NCBI GenBank assembly: GCA_021324675.1
Contig: JAJPIR010000249.1
Location: forward strand, 1-53,742
Source: Actinomycetota bacterium
Lineage (GTDB): Bacteria > Actinomycetota > Actinomycetes > Mycobacteriales > Pseudonocardiaceae
Length of the DNA stretch: 53,742 bases
Direction of reading: 5' to 3'
The notes under the pieces are model-generated. The model was given only the letters and a program-made list of their open reading frames with translations. It was not told the origin of the DNA and did no database searches. The position numbers and the translations under genes are program-made. How positions within the stretch are numbered: the stretch's first letter is position 1; every line of letters starts with the position of its first letter. This document shows positions 51,137 through 53,742 of this stretch, in pieces.

Positions 51137-53742
51137 ATGCCAGATCAACCCGATCGTTTCTTCCGATCATTCCGCCGCCTGGTGCGCAGGAGTGCTCGGT
51201 CACACCGCGAACAACCGCACAGTCCTGACCCCATGTTGCCGGGTCGCCGCAGCATCTCGCTGGTGATCTCGGCGCTGCTGGTGCTGGCCACCGGGGTGGT
51301 GACGCTGACAGCGGGGCCGGCTGACGCCTTGGCAGCCCCCAACCCGGTAGCCACCCAAGATGCCCTCAACGGCCTGCCGGACGTGACCGTGCATGCCACC
51401 AGTGCGGCGATGACCAACCTGACCACCCATACCGGGGTGACCCAGACCGCCGGTTGCCCCACCGGAACGCTGGTAGGCGGAGGCGGCTACCTGCGCAACG
51501 CCTCCAACCCCACCACCGTGCCCACCAACGGACTGGTACTCGGCGGCACCAATCCTTCCACCGGGGCCTCCCCTGTCGATCAGCCAGCAGCCACCGGCGC
51601 CACCAATCCCAGTAACTGGATGGCCATTGCCAATTTCACCGGCGCCTCCGAAACCGGTGACCAGGCCGAAGCATTCGCTCTGTGCGCCACCAACGGCCCC
51701 GCCCACACCGTGGTAGCCACCACCAGCACCACCGGGGCCAATGCCGCCCAAGAAAGCGCACCACCCATCCTGACCACCGCCACCTGCCCGACCGGCACCA
51801 CCCTGGTCGGCGGCGGCGCCTACACCACCACCCCCGACCAGGTCAACGACGGCACCACCGTTGGCAATCTAGGCAACCTCAAACCCATGGGCAGCTACCC
51901 CTCCGACTCCTCCGGAGTGCCTGCCGCCAACGCGTCGACTTCAGCCACCTCGTGGAGCGCCTACGGCTCAGCCGGGAACAAAGCGTCCACCGACACGGTG
52001 ACCGCCGTGGCGTTGTGCACCTCCGACCCGATCGGACCGGTCCAGGTGGCCCGGCAGGACATTTCTTCCACGGCGGGAGGAGTGATCACCGCCACCCCGG
52101 TTTGCCCCACTGGAACCCAACTGCTCGGCGGCGGCTTCCGAGCCGACGAAACCATCGGAACCACCTCAGGCCTGCAACCCCAGCAGGGTTACCACATGCG
52201 CGGCAGCTACCCCTCCACGGGATCGGGAAACCCACCCACTGAAGTTCCCGACGCCACCACCGACCCCACCGCCTGGACCGCTCTGCTCCAGGCCGGTGGC
52301 GCACCCGCCAGTGGCTCCGCCGACCTGCACGCCTTTGCCATGTGCGCCCAACCCACCTCCACTGCAACACCAACACCCTCACCGCAACCGACGGCCACGC
52401 CGGTGCCGTCAGCAACCCCGACACCGGCACCCACGCCAACCCCCGCACCGACGCCGGCACCCACGCCAATTCCGCCGACCTCGGCGACGTGTGGGCACAC
52501 GGGAGTGCTCAATGCCGCCGGCAACATGTGTACCTACACCACCATCGGTTCGGACTCCTTTGCTGTCCCGGATGGGGTGAGCTCAGTGGCCCTAGATGTG
52601 GTCGGCGCCTTGGGTGGGCATTACTTCATTGCCGGTGATGCCGCTCACGGCGGGTCCCCAGCCGGTGACATCACCGGCCGTCCCGGCGGTAACGGTGGCG
52701 AGGCCACCGGGACCCTGAACGGCCTGTCCCCGGGGCAGGTGCTGCAGGTCGATGTGGCCGGTGCGGGAGCCAACGGGACGGCGGCTAGTCGCTCCGGCGG
52801 CATGAACAATGGCCCCTCGGGCGGGCAAGGCGCGCTGGGCGGCTTTGGTGGCTCCAATGGTGGCGTGCCCGGCACGGCGGGTGATGCCAGCGGAGCCGAC
52901 GGCGGCACAGCATTCAACGGCGGCAACGGCTCCGGCGGCGGCGGCTCCTCGGATGTCCGTCTCAACGCCAGCGGCTGCGCCACGCTGACCTGCACGCTCT
53001 CCGATCGTGTCCTGATTGGCGGCGGCGGCGGCGGGGGCGGAGGCGTCGGCGGCCAAGGCAACGCGCTCGGCGGCGCCGGCGGGGATGGCGGCGGAACCAC
53101 CGGAGCCAACGGCGGCGCCATTGTTGATGGCGGCAACGCCGGAGTCTCCGGCACCGGCGGCACCCAGACCGCAGGCGGCACCGGGGGGCTTAACCCCGGG
53201 CTGCACTCTGCAGGCGCAAATCCCAGTGATCCCCGCTACGGCGGTGATGGCGGCGACGGCAGTTCCGGCACCGGCGGTGTCGGCGGGCACGGGAACCTGC
53301 CGTGCACCGGCACCGAAAACCCACCCTGCTCAGGTGGTCAGACCACCACCACCGCAGGCGGCGGTGCCGGTGGCGGCGCGGGAGGTGGCTACTTCGGCGG
53401 CGGCGGGGGCTCCGGCGGAGGCGGCCTCTTCGGCGGCGGCGGTGGCGCCGGCGGGGGTGGCGCCGGCGGCAGCGCGTTTGCTTCCGCGGCCATCACTTCC
53501 CCTGTCCTGAACGCTGGCATCAACACCGGAAACATCAACAACGGCAACGGGCAGGTCACCATCACCTGGACCACAGCCACACCCACCCCGACACCCAGCC
53601 CCACACCAGTAGCAACCCCCCCACCCCACCCCCCCCCACGAACAACCCCCCCAACCCACCCCACACACCGACCGACCCCCCAACCCCCACCCCCACCCCG
53701 TCCCAAACCCCCAACCCCCCCCCCCACCACGCCACCAGACCC
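51137..53742 (+). CDS. Large secreted Gly-rich surface protein (runs off the window end)
   Basis: Continuous frame from ATG (GGGAG seven bases upstream) to the last base; at least 868 aa. It has a long basic N-terminus with twin Arg and a membrane core at about 39-60 (LVISALLVLATGVVTLT), and signal-peptide-like cleavage near ADALA. Residues 107-183, 217-294 and 323-403 are three repeats, each opening CPTGTxLxGGG and closing FALC or VALC, so three probable disulphide-linked modules. A Thr-Pro linker (405-446) leads into a Gly-rich region with SFAVPDGVSSVALDVVGALGG and dense GGxGG and GGGGG runs, closing NINNGNGQVTITW. A second Pro/Thr-rich stretch then reaches the window end. Resembles PE_PGRS- and glycine-rich-domain adhesins in composition only. 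Confidence 0.8.
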   Translation, partial: MPDQPDRFFRSFRRLVRRSARSHREQPHSPDPMLPGRRSISLVISALLVLATGVVTLTAGPADALAAPNPVATQDALNGLPDVTVHATSAAMTNLTTHTGVTQTAGCPTGTLVGGGGYLRNASNPTTVPTNGLVLGGTNPSTGASPVDQPAATGATNPSNWMAIANFTGASETGDQAEAFALCATNGPAHTVVATTSTTGANAAQESAPPILTTATCPTGTTLVGGGAYTTTPDQVNDGTTVGNLGNLKPMGSYPSDSSGVPAANASTSATSWSAYGSAGNKASTDTVTAVALCTSDPIGPVQVARQDISSTAGGVITATPVCPTGTQLLGGGFRADETIGTTSGLQPQQGYHMRGSYPSTGSGNPPTEVPDATTDPTAWTALLQAGGAPASGSADLHAFAMCAQPTSTATPTPSPQPTATPVPSATPTPAPTPTPAPTPAPTPIPPTSATCGHTGVLNAAGNMCTYTTIGSDSFAVPDGVSSVALDVVGALGGHYFIAGDAAHGGSPAGDITGRPGGNGGEATGTLNGLSPGQVLQVDVAGAGANGTAASRSGGMNNGPSGGQGALGGFGGSNGGVPGTAGDASGADGGTAFNGGNGSGGGGSSDVRLNASGCATLTCTLSDRVLIGGGGGGGGGVGGQGNALGGAGGDGGGTTGANGGAIVDGGNAGVSGTGGTQTAGGTGGLNPGLHSAGANPSDPRYGGDGGDGSSGTGGVGGHGNLPCTGTENPPCSGGQTTTTAGGGAGGGAGGGYFGGGGGSGGGGLFGGGGGAGGGGAGGSAFASAAITSPVLNAGINTGNINNGNGQVTITWTTATPTPTPSPTPVATPPPHPPPRTTPPTHPTHRPTPQPPPPPRPKPPTPPPTTPPD

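Overview
This is a high-GC actinobacterial (Actinomycetota) chromosomal window of about 53.7 kb. The rpoB / rplL-rplJ / rplA-rplK / nusG-secE / tRNA-Trp / hadB-hadA-rpmG / tRNA-Met / tRNA-Thr order, a Wag31-type DivIVA, Mce-associated proteins, Lon, PEP carboxylase, F420-type oxidoreductases and a DUF4185 (GH183-like) secreted protein all fit the Mycobacteriales/Pseudonocardiales side of the phylum. I cannot name the species.  LAYOUT. 1-9.05 kb, mostly minus strand: the 5' part of rpoB, two Mce-associated membrane proteins and a plus-strand monoacylglycerol-lipase-like hydrolase, then the ribosomal/NusG/SecE block and tRNA-Trp. 9.2-15.6 kb, minus: a class III lanthipeptide operon laid out like the streptomycete ram/amf (SapB/AmfS) operons: LanKC synthetase, a 41-aa precursor, and two half-ABC exporters. 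15.8-17.2 kb: hadB, hadA, rpmG and two tRNAs. 17.3-20.1 kb: a membrane GAF-GGDEF-EAL protein preceded by a well-signalled 33-aa ORF. 20.3-22.1 kb: secreted gamma-glutamyltransferase. 22.25-27.45 kb, plus: a tight GntR / allophanate hydrolase / biuret hydrolase / second cysteine hydrolase / NCS2 permease operon, probably for biuret and perhaps triuret nitrogen. 27.8-30 kb: malQ and a small protein.  30-34 kb is gene-poor and eroded. It holds a truncated, frameshifted copy of the C-terminal part of the nei gene that lies intact at 36.2-37.0 kb, a frameshifted secreted protein, a Wag31 paralogue and small ORFs. 34.1-39.4 kb: DeaD-type RNA helicase, Nei glycosylase, PrsW-like protease, two F420-type oxidoreductases and a small ubiquitin-like beta-grasp protein. 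39.5-44.7 kb: lon and ppc. 44.8-48.7 kb: DUF4185 secreted protein, FAD amino-acid oxidase-like protein, AlkB and a small alpha/beta hydrolase. 48.9-53.7 kb: two cell-surface proteins, an Ig-repeat protein (minus) and a very large Gly-rich protein (plus) that runs off the window end.  HOW IT FITS TOGETHER. The most notable systems are the lanthipeptide operon, which has an unusual one-ring core and a second ring motif out of frame just downstream; the biuret/triuret-type operon with an allophanate hydrolase that lacks its usual C-terminal domain; the orphan 33-aa ORF in front of the c-di-GMP protein; and the surface-protein pair at the end. All functions are read from sequence motifs and remembered family features; no database search was run.
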